Part shown: one piece after another, positions 51,411 to 62,656 of the stretch
How the letters are laid out: the number at the start of each line of letters is the position of its first letter
How positions within the stretch are numbered: the stretch's first letter is position 1
From: CAMLFJ01 sp035524955
Lineage (GTDB): Bacteria; Methylomirabilota; Methylomirabilia; Rokubacteriales; CSP1-6
Direction: 5' to 3'
Assembly (NCBI GenBank): GCA_035524955.1
Contig: DATLFG010000089.1
Span: 31,337-95,336, forward strand
Length of the DNA stretch: 64,000 nt
Notes under the pieces: generated by a model
What the model saw: the letters and a program-made list of their open reading frames with translations, nothing else
Database searches by the model: none
Told to the model about the DNA's origin: nothing
Program-made: the position numbers and the translations under genes

Positions 51411-53258
51411 ATGTCCTTCCCCCTCCTCACCCGCCTGGCCGAGCGCCCCCTCCTCTGCGACGGGGCGATGGGCACGCTGCTCTACGCGCGCGGGGTCCCC
51501 CTCGACGCGTGCTTCGACGTGCTGAACCTCAACGAGGCCAAGCTCGTGCAGTCGGTCCACGCCGAGTACATCGCGGCGGGCTGCGACGCGATCGAGACCA
51601 ACACCTTCGGGGCCAACCGCTTCAAGCTGGGCATCCACGGCCTGCAGGGCCGCGTGCGCGAGATCAACCTGCGCGGGGCCAAGCTCGCGCGCGACGTGCG
51701 CGAGAGCATGGGCCGCGACGTCCTGGTGCTGGGCTCCGTCGGCCCGCTCGGCAAGTACCTGGCGCCGCTCGGCAGCATCGAGCCGGCGGAGGCGCGCGCC
51801 GCGTTCCACGAGCAGGCCGAGGGCCTGCTGGAAGGCGGCATCGACGGGTTCGTCATCGAGACCTTCTCGGATCTCACCGAGATGCGGCTGGCGGTGGAGG
51901 CGGTGCGCGCCCTCACCGACCTGCCGATCCTCGCCGAAGTGGCCTTCACCGACGAGGGGGTGACCTTCACCGGCCGCACCGCCGCCGAGGTGGTCCGCGC
52001 GCTCCGGGAGCTGCCGATCCAGGCGGTGGGCGCCAACTGCTCGGTCGGCTCGAGCGTGCTCTACGACATCCTGGAGCAGATGCTGCCGGAGGCGGGCGGG
52101 CGCCACGTGGCGATCCAGCCCAACGCGGGGCTGCCGAGCCGGGTGGGGGAGCGGCTGATGTATCTCTCCTCGCCGGGCTACATGGCGGACTACGCGGCGC
52201 GGATGATCGCGAGCGGGGCGCGGCTGGTCGGCGGCTGCTGCGGGACGACGCCGCAGCACATCCGGGCCATGCGGGAGGCGCTCGACCGGCTGGCGCCCGG
52301 GCGGAGCGCGGCGCGCGTCGAGCCGGTGCGCCGGGCCCGGGAGGAGACCGCCGAGCCGTCGGGCCTCGCCACCAGCGCTCCGCCCACCCTGCTCCAGCGC
52401 CGGCTCGACGCGGGCCAGTTCCTCGTCACGGTCGAGCTGGATCCGCCCCGTGGCCACAATATCGAGAAGCTCGTGCAGGGGGCGAAGCTGCTCAAGGAGC
52501 GCGGGGTCGAGATCGTGGACATCAACGACGGCTCCCTGGGCCGGGTGCGGATGTCGGTCCTGCCCACCGCGATGCTGGTGCGGGACGCGACCGGGCTCGA
52601 CATCAACATGCACTTCACCTGCCGCGATCGGAACCTGATGGGCATCCAGGCGGATCTCCTCGGCGCCCACGCGATGGACATCCGCAATATCCTGGCCATG
52701 ACCGGCGATCCGCCGCGCACCGGCGACTACGTCAACGCCACCGCGGTGTTCGACGTGGACGCGATCGGCCTCATCCGGATTCTCGCCGAGATGAACCGCG
52801 GCCTCGACGCCACCGGCACCTCGATCGGGGAGCCCACGTCGTTCAGCGTGGGGGTGGCGCTCAACCCGGCCAGCGAGGAGCCGGCGCGCGAGATGGAGCG
52901 CTTCCTCGCCAAGGTCGAGGCGGGCGCGGGCTGGGTGCAGACGCAGCCCCTCTACGATCTCGAGGTGCTCGACCGGTTCTTCGCGCGGACGCCCCCGCCG
53001 ATTCCCCTGGTGGTGGGGATCATGCCGCTGCATTCCTCGCGCCACGCCGAGTTCCTGCACAACGAGGTGCCGGGCATCACCGTGCCCGATCCGGTGCGGG
53101 CGCGCATGAAGGAGGCGGGGGAGCGGGGGCTGCGCGCGGGCATCGAGATGGCGCAGGGCCTGCTGCACGACGTGCGCACCCGCCACGCGGGCGTCTACCT
53201 GATGCCGTCCTTCGGCCGCTTCGAGGTCGTGGCTGAGGTCCTGGACGCGCTGCACTGA
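51411..53258 (+). CDS. Bifunctional homocysteine S-methyltransferase / methylenetetrahydrofolate reductase
   Basis: Fusion of 615 residues. The first 310 are a methionine synthase-type homocysteine barrel: LLCDGAMGTLLYARG at the start, IETNTFGANRFKL, and zinc ligands in VGANCSVGS and VGGCCGTTPQH. The last 280 are an MTHFR barrel: FLVTVELDPPRGHNIEKL, VDINDGSLGRVRMS, LAMTGDPPRTGDY and QTQPLYDLEVLDRF, with FAD and folate contacts as in MetF. It would reduce methylene-THF to methyl-THF and pass or use the methyl for methionine formation. It is the second homocysteine-type barrel within 3 kb. ATG 51411 follows the REP-like copy, whose GAGGGG is about 14 bases upstream. Cytoplasmic. Confidence 0.93.
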   Translation: MSFPLLTRLAERPLLCDGAMGTLLYARGVPLDACFDVLNLNEAKLVQSVHAEYIAAGCDAIETNTFGANRFKLGIHGLQGRVREINLRGAKLARDVRESMGRDVLVLGSVGPLGKYLAPLGSIEPAEARAAFHEQAEGLLEGGIDGFVIETFSDLTEMRLAVEAVRALTDLPILAEVAFTDEGVTFTGRTAAEVVRALRELPIQAVGANCSVGSSVLYDILEQMLPEAGGRHVAIQPNAGLPSRVGERLMYLSSPGYMADYAARMIASGARLVGGCCGTTPQHIRAMREALDRLAPGRSAARVEPVRRAREETAEPSGLATSAPPTLLQRRLDAGQFLVTVELDPPRGHNIEKLVQGAKLLKERGVEIVDINDGSLGRVRMSVLPTAMLVRDATGLDINMHFTCRDRNLMGIQADLLGAHAMDIRNILAMTGDPPRTGDYVNATAVFDVDAIGLIRILAEMNRGLDATGTSIGEPTSFSVGVALNPASEEPAREMERFLAKVEAGAGWVQTQPLYDLEVLDRFFARTPPPIPLVVGIMPLHSSRHAEFLHNEVPGITVPDPVRARMKEAGERGLRAGIEMAQGLLHDVRTRHAGVYLMPSFGRFEVVAEVLDALH

Positions 53259-53261
53259 GCC

Positions 53262-54581
53262 ATGGCGGCCATGTACGAGCTGGGAGCCGCCGAGGCCGCC
53301 CGGCGCATCCGCGCCGGCACGCTGTCGCCGTCCAATCTGCTCGCGGGCTGCCTCAAGCGCACGGACGCGGTGGAGCCCGCGGTCGGCGCGTGGGTGCGGC
53401 TCGACCGCGACGCGGCCGCGCGGGTGGCGGTGCAGCGCGATATCGAGGCCCGCGAGGGGCGCTTCATGGGCGCGCTGCACGGCGTGCCCATCGCGCTGAA
53501 GGACATCTTCGACGCGGCCGGCGTGCCCACCACCGGGGGCGCCCCCGCCTGGGCCACGCGGACCCCCGCGGTGGACGCGCCGTCGGTGGCGGCGCTGCGG
53601 GGCGCGGGCGCGGTGCCGATGGGCAAGCTCGCCACCACGCCCTTCGCCTACCTCGACCCCTCCGCGACGCGCAACCCGTGGCATCCCGAGCACACGCCCG
53701 GCGGGTCGTCGAGCGGCCCCGCCGCCGCGGTGGCCGCGCGCATGGTCCCGCTGGCGCTCGGCTCGCAGACGGTGGGCTCGGTGCTGCGGCCGGCCGCGTA
53801 CTGCGGCGTGATCGGGCTCAAGCCCACGCACGGCCGGATCAGCACGGCGGGCGTGCTCGAGCTGGCGGGCAGCCTGGACCACGTGGGGGTCTTCGCGCGG
53901 GCGGTGGAGGATTGCGCGCTCGCGCTCGCGGTGCTGGCGGGCGGCGCGCCCGCGCCGGACGACTACCTCGGGGCGGTGGCGGCGCCCGCGGCGCCCCACC
54001 TCGGCGTGCTCGCGGCGCTCCTGGTGCGCGCGACCCCCGAGATGGGCAAGCACCTGGACGCGGTGACGCGCGGCCTCGAGGGGGCCGGCGCGCGCCTCGA
54101 GGACGTGACCTTGCCCGACGCGTTCGCGTCGATCCACGACGCGGGCACCACCGTGCTCGGGGCCGAGGCGGCGGCCGCGCACGCCCCGCTCTTCCCCGCG
54201 CACGCGGCCGAGTACCCTCCGAAGATCAAGGAGCTGATCGAGCGGGGGCACGCGATCTCCGCGCCCGTCTACCTCGCCGCGCAGGAGACGCGGCGGCGGG
54301 TGCGGGCGGCGGTCGGCGCGGTCGCCGCGCGCTACGACGCGCTCGTCCTGCCGACCATCGGCGCCCCCGCGCCGCGCGGCCTCGGCTCGACGGGCGATCC
54401 GTCGTTCTGCTCGCCGTGGAGCGTCCTGGGCATGCCGGCCATCACGCTGCCGACCGGTGTCGCGGGGGGCCTGCCGCTGGCCGTCCAGCTCGTCGCCGCC
54501 CCGTGGAGCGAGGCGCGACTGCTGGCGGCGGCGGCCTGGTGCGAGCGCGTGATCGGCTTCACCGCGGGGCCGCCGCTCTGA
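53262..54581 (+). CDS. Amidase (amidase signature family)
   Basis: Protein of 439 residues with the Ser-cisSer-Lys triad: Lys in IALKDIFDAAG (about 80), cis-Ser in PGGSSSGPAAAVA (about 150) and nucleophile Ser in QTVGSVLRPAAYCG (about 173). The TVGS variant, in place of the DTGGS of GatA, is common in broad-range amidases and allophanate- or hydantoin-related members. It starts three bases after the MTHFR fusion and is probably cotranscribed; the reason for that link is not clear. It is not closely similar to the amidase at 20.9 kb. Cytoplasmic. Confidence 0.87.
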   Translation: MAAMYELGAAEAARRIRAGTLSPSNLLAGCLKRTDAVEPAVGAWVRLDRDAAARVAVQRDIEAREGRFMGALHGVPIALKDIFDAAGVPTTGGAPAWATRTPAVDAPSVAALRGAGAVPMGKLATTPFAYLDPSATRNPWHPEHTPGGSSSGPAAAVAARMVPLALGSQTVGSVLRPAAYCGVIGLKPTHGRISTAGVLELAGSLDHVGVFARAVEDCALALAVLAGGAPAPDDYLGAVAAPAAPHLGVLAALLVRATPEMGKHLDAVTRGLEGAGARLEDVTLPDAFASIHDAGTTVLGAEAAAAHAPLFPAHAAEYPPKIKELIERGHAISAPVYLAAQETRRRVRAAVGAVAARYDALVLPTIGAPAPRGLGSTGDPSFCSPWSVLGMPAITLPTGVAGGLPLAVQLVAAPWSEARLLAAAAWCERVIGFTAGPPL

Positions 54582-54591
54582 GATCGCGGGG

Positions 54592-57500
54592 ATGAAGATC
54601 GGGCGCCTGTTCCCCGACCTGCTGGCCACCCTGGGCCGCGGGGCCTCCTCCGAGGCGGGCTTCACGCGCACGCTCAAGCAGCTCGTGGCCCTCGCGGGCG
54701 CCCGCGCGGGGGGCCTGCGCTTTCGCCCCGGCGACGGCGCGGCGCTGGACGTGATCGTCGGCGCGCGGCGCGGCTCCGCCCTCGAGCGGTGGATCCAGGC
54801 GCGGCTCGAGCGGCCGGCGGGGCGCGGCGTGCGGCTCGAGACGCTGGCGGAGGCGCCGCCGGGGCTCCGGCCGCGTGACACCGCGCTGCTGGGCGCGGCG
54901 CTCGGCGATCCCGCGCATCCCGTCGGCGGCCTCGTGCTGCTCGGACCGGGCGGCGCCCGCGGGCTCGGTCGCGAGAGCATCCCGCCCAGCTTCCCGCGCG
55001 AGTTCGGCCACGCCCTCGAGCACGTGTGGCGCCTGCGCCGGCGCACGATCCGCCTGGAGGTCATCAACCAGGTGATGGCGCTCACCGCGACCACCCTGCC
55101 GATCGAGCGTGTGTACGAGCGGTCCGCGGAGGCGGTCGCGCGCCTGATCCGCTTCGACGCCCTCGGGGTGACGCTCCTCGATCGCGAGCGGGGGGATGTC
55201 CGGGTCCTCGACGTCGCCGCGCACACCCCGCTGCCCGAGATCTTCGATTTCCGCATGCCGACGGCCGGGACGCTCACCGCGTGGGTGGCGAGCCAGCGGA
55301 CGCCGCGGCGCGTGGACGACGCCACCACCGATCCGTCCATCCCGGCGGTGAGCCGCGAGCTGCTGTCGCGGCGCGGCTTCCGGTCCGCGATCCTGGCCCC
55401 GCTGCTGTCGCAGGGCGAGGTGATCGGAACGCTCGACGTCACGCATCGCGACCCTCACGCCTTCACGGACACCGATGTGGAGATCCTGGTGGAAGTGGCG
55501 CGCCCGCTCGCCTCGGCGGTGGAGCACGCGCGCCTGCATGCCGAGAGCGCCCGCCGGGCCGAGGAGCTGGCCGCCCTGAATCGCACCAGCCAGCTCATCA
55601 CCGCGCGGCTCGACCTGCCCTCGGTGCTGGAGACGATCAGCCGCTCGGTCACCGCGCTCATGGGCAGCACCGGGTGCGGCATCGGGCTCCTGAGCCCGGA
55701 GGACCGGACCCTGATCGAGCACGCGGCCGCCCACGGCTTCCGCACCCCGGAGTGGCGGAACCTCTCGGTGCGGGTCGGGGAGGGGCTCATCGGCCTCGCC
55801 GTCTCGTCGGGCCGGGCGGTGCGCTCCGACGACCTCCGCGAGGACCCGCGCTCCGCGCGCCGGGACCTGGACGAGAAGGAAGGGATCCGCTCGCTGCTGA
55901 GCGTACCCCTGCGGGTCGGCGGCCAGATCATCGGCGTCATCTCCGCGTTCTCCACCGAGCCGCACGCCTTCGGAGATCGGCAGCAGGCGCTGCTCGAGAG
56001 CTTCGCGGACCAGGCCGGCATCGCGATCCAGAATGCGCGCCTGTTCGAGGAGACCCAGCGGCGCGCGCGGGAGACGCAGGCCTTGCTGCGCGCGGGCCAC
56101 GCGGTGAACCAGAGCCTGGACGTGGGCGAGACGGTGCGGCTCATCCTCCATCAGGCGCGCGAGGTGCTGGAGGTGCAGACGTGCGGTCTGTTCACGCTGG
56201 ACGCGGCCACCGGCGAGCTGACCGCGACGGCGAGCCTGGATCTGCCCGACGAGGAGCTGCACGCGATCCGCCTGCGGGTGGGAGAGGGCATCACCGGCGT
56301 GGCGGTGAAGGAGCGGCGGCCCGTGCAGACCGCGGATCTCTACCGGGACCCCCGGGTGCGGTACCCCCAGGCCACCCTGCGCTCGATGCTCGCCGCGCCG
56401 TTGATCGTCGGGGAGCAGACGATCGGAGCGCTCACCGTGCTCCGCACCGACATCCACCACTTCAGCGCCGAGGAGGAGTCGCTGGTCTCCGCGTTCGCGG
56501 ATCAGGCGGCGATGGCCCTCGAGCACGCGCGCCTGTTCAGCTCGGTCCGCACCTATTCCGAGCGCCTGGAGGCGATGGTGGAGGCGCGCACCCACGAGCT
56601 CGACGAGGAGAAGCGCTTCGTGGAGGTGGTGCTGGAGACGCTGCCGCTCGGCCTCTTCGTCCTCGACGCGGAGCTGCGCGTGATCAGCACGAACCGCGAG
56701 GGCGCGGCGCTGGTGCCGGCGGAGGCGGCCGAGCGCCGGCCCTTCGCGGAGCTGATGCCGCCCACCAAGGCGGCCGCGGTGGCCGCCTTCCTCCAGGGCG
56801 CGGTGGCCGCGCGCGAGGTGTGCCATACCGAGGAGGAGCTGCCCGCGGGCGGCGAGACCCTCACGGTGCGCCTGACCGCGAAGCCGCTCCGCGCTCCCCG
56901 GGCCACCCATCTCCTGGTGCTGGTGGAGGACATCACGCTGCAGAAGCGGCTCGAGCGCCAGATGGTGCTGACCGAGCGGCTCACCACCGCGGGCCGGCTC
57001 GCCGCGGGGGTGGCGCACGAGCTGAACAACCCGCTGGCCACCATCGCGGGCTGCGCGGAAGCCCTGAAGGAGCGGGCGCACGATCCGCACCTGCGCGACC
57101 TCGACGCCTTCAAGGACTTTCCGAGCTATCTCGCGCTGATCGAGGAGGAGGCGTACCGCTGCAAGGAGATCACCGGGAGCCTCCTCCACTTCGTGCGGGA
57201 TCCCGGCAGCCGGCGGGCCCCGACCGACCTGAACGTGCTGGTGGACAAGGTGCTGGAGCTGATCGGGCATCAGTCCCGCTACGCCCAGAGCCGGTTCGAC
57301 CGGCGCCTCGACGCGGAGCTGCCCGACGTGGTCGCCAACGAGGGCCAGCTCCGCCAGGTCTTCCTCGGGCTCGCGAGCAACGCGCTCGACGCGATGGACG
57401 GCCGCGGGATCCTGACCGTGACCACCCGCCGGCGCAATGCCCGTGAAGTCGAGATCGCGTTCGCCGACGAGGGCCCGGGCATTCCCGAGCACATGCTGCC

Positions 57501-57686
57501 GCGGGTGTTCGATCCCTTCTTCACCACCAAGCCGCCGGGGCAGGGCACCGGGCTCGGCCTGGCGATCGCCCAGGGCATCGTGGCCGACCACGACGGCCGC
57601 TTCGAGGTGGATTCCCGCGTGGGCGCGGGCGCCACCTTCCGCGTCATCCTGCCGGTGACGCCGGGCGAGGCGTCGCGGACCCGCTG

Positions 57687-57687
<1 letters not shown>
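54592..57687 (+). CDS. Soluble multi-GAF-PAS histidine kinase
   Basis: Kinase of 1031 residues without membrane segments. Order: a degenerate GAF-like N-terminus (1-150), GAF about 155-315, GAF about 325-480, GAF about 490-650, a short coiled coil, PAS about 675-790, HisKA with VAHELNNPLATIAG (phospho-His about 807), and HATPase with N-box LASNALDAMD, G1 ADEGPGIP, F-box FDPFFTTK and G2 GTGLGLA. A cytoplasmic input such as a small molecule, redox state or gas is likely. Its TGA overlaps the ATG of the sigma-54 activator encoded next (TGATG), so that protein is almost certainly its partner. ATG start; ten bases after the amidase gene. Confidence 0.9.
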
Positions 57688-59033
<1,346 letters not shown>

Positions 59034-59075
59034 GCCCCGCCCCCGCCGGGCTGTCCGGAAGGGCTGACAAATCGT

Positions 59076-59090
59076 GGCAGGGCGCCTGCC
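59076..59090. promoter_or_regulatory. Candidate enhancer (activator-binding) palindrome
   Basis: GGCAGG-GCG-CCTGCC is a perfect 6-base inverted repeat centred about 116 bases before the expected start of transcription, the normal range for an NtrC-type binding site. It might instead be a small hairpin after the regulator gene. Confidence 0.4.
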
Positions 59091-59172
59091 GCCGCCCGCC
59101 CCCCGGTCTCGCTGGAGTCTCGCAAACCGGGGCGAAAGGGCGGTCGAACGGCACCTAGGGAGCCTGTGTTCG

Positions 59173-59188
59173 TGGCACCGGGGTTGCA
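59173..59188 (+). promoter_or_regulatory. Sigma-54 (-24/-12) promoter
   Basis: TGGCAC, five bases and TTGCA match the sigma-54 consensus, and GG (59174-59175) and GC (59186-59187) have the required 10-base gap. Transcription would begin near 59199-59200, only about five bases before the ATG of the pseudopilin gene at 59204. Confidence 0.85.
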
Positions 59189-59203
59189 CCCCAGGGTAGG
59201 CCC

Positions 59204-59758
59204 ATGCCGAATCCCGATCGCCCCGCGCCGAGACCCGAACGAGGAGGGGCGCTCCCGTCCACCCGGGCCCACCGCCTGATCCCTCGCTGGATCCGTCCCC
59301 GGGTCCGGGGCTGGCGAAGCACCCGCGGCCTGACGCTCATCGAGCTGCTCATCGTCCTGGCGGTCATCGGGATCCTCGCCACGATCGGGCTTCTCCTGTA
59401 CGCCAATGTCGCCGACCAGGCCCGGACGGCTCGGGCCGTCGCCGACATCGCCAACGTGAGCTCCGAGATCCTGACGTTCGAGGCGACGAACGAGCGGTTG
59501 CCGATCAACCTGGCCGAGATCGGGCGGGCGGCGCTCCTGGATCCGTGGGGCCGCCCGTACGAGTACCTGAACTTCTCGGTCGGACTGCCGGGCATGCAAC
59601 GCAAGGACCTCGCGCTCATCCCCATCAACACCGACTTCGATCTCTACAGCCGGGGCAAGGACGGCGCCACCCAGCCCCCGCTCACCGCCGCGGTCAGTCT
59701 CGACGACATCGTCCGCGCCAACGACGGCCAGTACATCGGGCTCGCCTCCGGATACTGA
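59204..59758 (+). CDS. Type II secretion/type IV pilin-like pseudopilin (GspG-like)
   Basis: Protein of 184 residues with a prepilin signal: STRG cleaved before LTLIELLIVLAVIGILATIG, with Glu at +5 of the mature protein; the hydrophobic helix (about 44-64) is followed by an Ala-rich spine and a C-terminal beta domain with DPWGRPYEYLN, as in GspG pseudopilins. The leader of about 42 residues, basic and Pro-rich, is much longer than usual. ATG 59204 is the only conventional in-frame start before the helix, yet it lies about five bases after the predicted sigma-54 start site with no room for a Shine-Dalgarno, although GAGGAGGGG occurs inside the leader. So the mRNA is leaderless or a rare start codon is used. 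Other secretion genes are not in the window. Confidence 0.85.
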   Translation: MPNPDRPAPRPERGGALPSTRAHRLIPRWIRPRVRGWRSTRGLTLIELLIVLAVIGILATIGLLLYANVADQARTARAVADIANVSSEILTFEATNERLPINLAEIGRAALLDPWGRPYEYLNFSVGLPGMQRKDLALIPINTDFDLYSRGKDGATQPPLTAAVSLDDIVRANDGQYIGLASGY

Positions 59759-59759
59759 C

Positions 59760-62510
59760 GTGAACCTGCGGCCGATGCGCCTCGACGCGCGGATGTTCAG
59801 CAGTCAGGTGGCGCGGCGCGCCTTCGTGACCTTCATCGCCTGCGCCTTGCTCCCGGTTTCCGCCCTGGCGATTCTCGCGTTCCAGCAAGTCAGCTCGCAG
59901 CTGCGGGGGCAGGCCGAGCGGCGTCTGCATCAGGCGGGCAAGCAGGTGGGAATGGTCCTGCTCAGGCGGCTGCTGGCGGCCGAGGAGATGCTCGGTCCGG
60001 CGGGCGAGCAGGGGCCGGCGCCCGGCCGTCCCGGTGCCCTCGCGGCGGCGGTGAGGACCGCGGCGGATGGCTCCGAGCGCGTGCTCTTCGGGGACATGGC
60101 CGCCCCGACGCTCACGACGGCCCAGGCGGCGGGTGTGGCCGCCGGGAAGACCGTCCTGTCCACCGACCGCGACGGGGCCGGCCGCGTGCGCGTCGTCGTG
60201 AGCCTTGCGGTGGACGCGGCACTGCCGCACCGCGGGGTCGTGCATGGCCTCGTCGAGCCGGCATTCCTGTGGGCGCTCCACGACGACGTGGGGATCGCCG
60301 CCGATGCGAAGCTGATCGTCCTCGATGAAGCCGGCCGCGTGCTCTTCTCGTCGTTCGGCCACGATCAGAGGCTGCCCGAGATCGTGACCCGCCAGGCGGC
60401 GGAGCGCGTCGCCGGTCATTTCGAGTGGCGTGATGGAGACGGCGAGTATCTCGCGACGCACCGGGCGATCTTCCTGCAGGCCACCATGGCGGTGTCCAAG
60501 TGGACGATCGTGCTGAGCCAGCCCAAGGCGGAGGTGTTCGCGCCGATCGCGGTGTTCAGGCGCATCTTCGTCCTGGTCATCGCCCTGACGATCCTGACGG
60601 TCGTGCTCCTGAGCGGGCAGCAGATCCGACGGAGCTTGACGCCGCTGCACCAGCTGAAGGAGGGGGCGCGGCGCCTGGCCATGGGCGACCTGGGCACGCG
60701 CGTCGAGGCGACCAGCCGCGACGAGTTCGCGGACGTGGCGACCGCGTTCAACAACATGGCGGCCCAGCTCGGCCGGCAGTTCCACACGCTCGCCCTGCGC
60801 CGGGAGATCGCGGCGGCGTTGAATCCCCACGAGCCGCTCGAGCCCTTCCTCCAGGTGAGCGCCGACGCGGTGGTGCGGCACCTCGGCCTGCCCCTGGTCG
60901 GCGTCTGGCTGGTCGGAGACGATCCGGCGGCCCTCGAGCTGCGCGCCCACGCGCGGTCGGCCGCGCTCGCGGATGGGCCGGCGCCTCGTCTTCCGATGTC
61001 CGAACCGGAGCTCGACCGGCTGCGCGCCGACCGGCAGCCGTACGTCACCCGGTCGCTGCCGGAGGATCCGCGCCGAGGCGATCTCACGTGGGAGCTCGAG
61101 CATGGGCTCGTGGCGTTCCTGGCTCACCCCCTGGTCGTGGACGGGCGGGTGCTCGGGATCGCGGGCGCCTTCGCCACCCGCGCATTCGAGGCGACCGAGC
61201 TGAGCGCGGTCGGATTGGCGGCCGACGACATCGCGGGCGGCATCGACCGGAAGCGGGTCGATGCGGCGCTGCGGGACAGCGAGGCGCAGACGCGCCAGCT
61301 CCAGAAGATGGAAGCGGTGGGGCAGCTCGCGGGGGGCATCGCGCACGACTTCAACAACCTGCTGACCGTGATCTCCGGGCGCACCTATCTGCTCCTGGCC
61401 GGGCTGGCCGCCGATCATCCACACCGGAAGGGCATCCAGACGATCGACGCGACCGCACAGCGGGCCGCGGCCCTGACGCGTCAGCTCCTGGCGTTCAGCC
61501 GGAAGCAGGTCCTGGCCCCCACCGTGCTGGACCTCAACGAGGTCATGACGGGGCTCAAGGACATCCTGCACCGGCTCATCGGCGAATCGATCGACCTCGG
61601 CTTCACGCTCGCCCCGGGCCTGGCCCCGGCCAAGCTCGATCGGGGACAGGTCGAGCAGGTGCTGGTCAACCTCGTCGTGAACGCGCGCGACGCCATGCCG
61701 GAGGGCGGGCGCATCGTCGTGGAAACGATGAACGTCGACCTCGATGAGGCGTTCCTGCGCCCGGACGGGGGCGGCACGCCGGGCGCCCACGTGATGGTGG
61801 CGGTCCGCGACACCGGAACCGGCATGGACGAGCAGACGCGCGCGCGGATCTTCGAGCCCTTCTTCACCACCAAGGAAGTCGGCAAGGGAACCGGGCTGGG
61901 ACTGGCCACCGTCCTGGGCATCGTCCAGCAGAGCGGGGGACGCATCCGCGTCGACAGCCAGGTCGGCGTGGGCACGACCTTCAGGATCTATTTCCCGCGG
62001 GTCGACGAAGCGGCAACGCCCGAGGCCGGCGCGTCGGCTCCCCCACGGGGGGGTACCGAGACCGTGCTGGTCGTCGATGACGAGACCGAGGTCCAGGCTC
62101 TGCTCCAGACCGCCCTCACGACCTGGGGCTACACCGTCCTCGGCGTGACGAGCCCGAGCGAGGCGATTCGCCTCGCCGAGCATCATCCGGGGCGGATCGA
62201 CCTGCTCGTGAGCGACATGGTGATGCCGGAGATGAGTGGTGCGGTCCTCGCGGAGCGGCTCCTGGCGATCCACCCCGGCATGGCCACGCTCTTCATGTCC
62301 GGGTACGCCGACTCCTCCGCCGAGTCCATCGCGCGCCGTCGGGCCCGGACGGGGTTCCTGCAGAAGCCGTTCGCGCCGGACACGGTCGCCCGGAGGGTTC
62401 GCGACCTCCTCGATACCGTGGAGGCTAGGGCCCCGGGCCCCGCGGCGTCCGCCGCTCCGCGCCCGGGGACCGCGCCCGGTCAATCGCCGACAATGGCGTC
62501 GACCCCCTAG
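59760..62510 (+). CDS. Hybrid histidine kinase (Cache-HAMP-GAF-HisKA-HATPase-REC)
   Basis: Kinase of 916 residues. One membrane helix at about 25-45, a periplasmic Cache-like sensor (45-260), a second helix (about 264-285), HAMP (285-340), GAF (about 350-495), HisKA with GIAHDFNNLLTVISG (phospho-His about 525), HATPase with N-box LVVNARDAMP, G1 RDTGTGMD and G2 GTGLGLA, and a C-terminal receiver with Asp in LLVSDMVMPEMSG and Lys in FLQKPFA (about 780-890). The HDFNN H-box is that of kinases paired with a fused receiver. GTG start one base after the pseudopilin stop; it should be in the sigma-54 transcript. A Pro/Ala-rich tail ends it. Confidence 0.9.
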   Translation: MNLRPMRLDARMFSSQVARRAFVTFIACALLPVSALAILAFQQVSSQLRGQAERRLHQAGKQVGMVLLRRLLAAEEMLGPAGEQGPAPGRPGALAAAVRTAADGSERVLFGDMAAPTLTTAQAAGVAAGKTVLSTDRDGAGRVRVVVSLAVDAALPHRGVVHGLVEPAFLWALHDDVGIAADAKLIVLDEAGRVLFSSFGHDQRLPEIVTRQAAERVAGHFEWRDGDGEYLATHRAIFLQATMAVSKWTIVLSQPKAEVFAPIAVFRRIFVLVIALTILTVVLLSGQQIRRSLTPLHQLKEGARRLAMGDLGTRVEATSRDEFADVATAFNNMAAQLGRQFHTLALRREIAAALNPHEPLEPFLQVSADAVVRHLGLPLVGVWLVGDDPAALELRAHARSAALADGPAPRLPMSEPELDRLRADRQPYVTRSLPEDPRRGDLTWELEHGLVAFLAHPLVVDGRVLGIAGAFATRAFEATELSAVGLAADDIAGGIDRKRVDAALRDSEAQTRQLQKMEAVGQLAGGIAHDFNNLLTVISGRTYLLLAGLAADHPHRKGIQTIDATAQRAAALTRQLLAFSRKQVLAPTVLDLNEVMTGLKDILHRLIGESIDLGFTLAPGLAPAKLDRGQVEQVLVNLVVNARDAMPEGGRIVVETMNVDLDEAFLRPDGGGTPGAHVMVAVRDTGTGMDEQTRARIFEPFFTTKEVGKGTGLGLATVLGIVQQSGGRIRVDSQVGVGTTFRIYFPRVDEAATPEAGASAPPRGGTETVLVVDDETEVQALLQTALTTWGYTVLGVTSPSEAIRLAEHHPGRIDLLVSDMVMPEMSGAVLAERLLAIHPGMATLFMSGYADSSAESIARRRARTGFLQKPFAPDTVARRVRDLLDTVEARAPGPAASAAPRPGTAPGQSPTMASTP

Positions 62511-62656
62511 CCCACAGCTTCCGCGGTCGCGGGGTCGTCGCGGCGCCGCCCCGCGGCAGCCGATCGGGCACAACGCCCGAACGGCCGCCGGGCCAGGTCC
62601 CGGTCGTCGTCTCGTAAGCGTCTGTTCCTGCTGGCTTCGGAGCGCGGTGAATCCGC

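Noticed and set aside
51300..55442. Long minus-strand open frame across the methyltransferase-MTHFR and amidase genes
   Set aside because: Low-complexity, His/Arg/Gly-rich and antisense to genes with complete motifs.
54559..57591. Minus-strand open frame of about 1000 codons opposite the multi-GAF kinase
   Set aside because: No recognisable domains; the plus-strand kinase is complete with all boxes.
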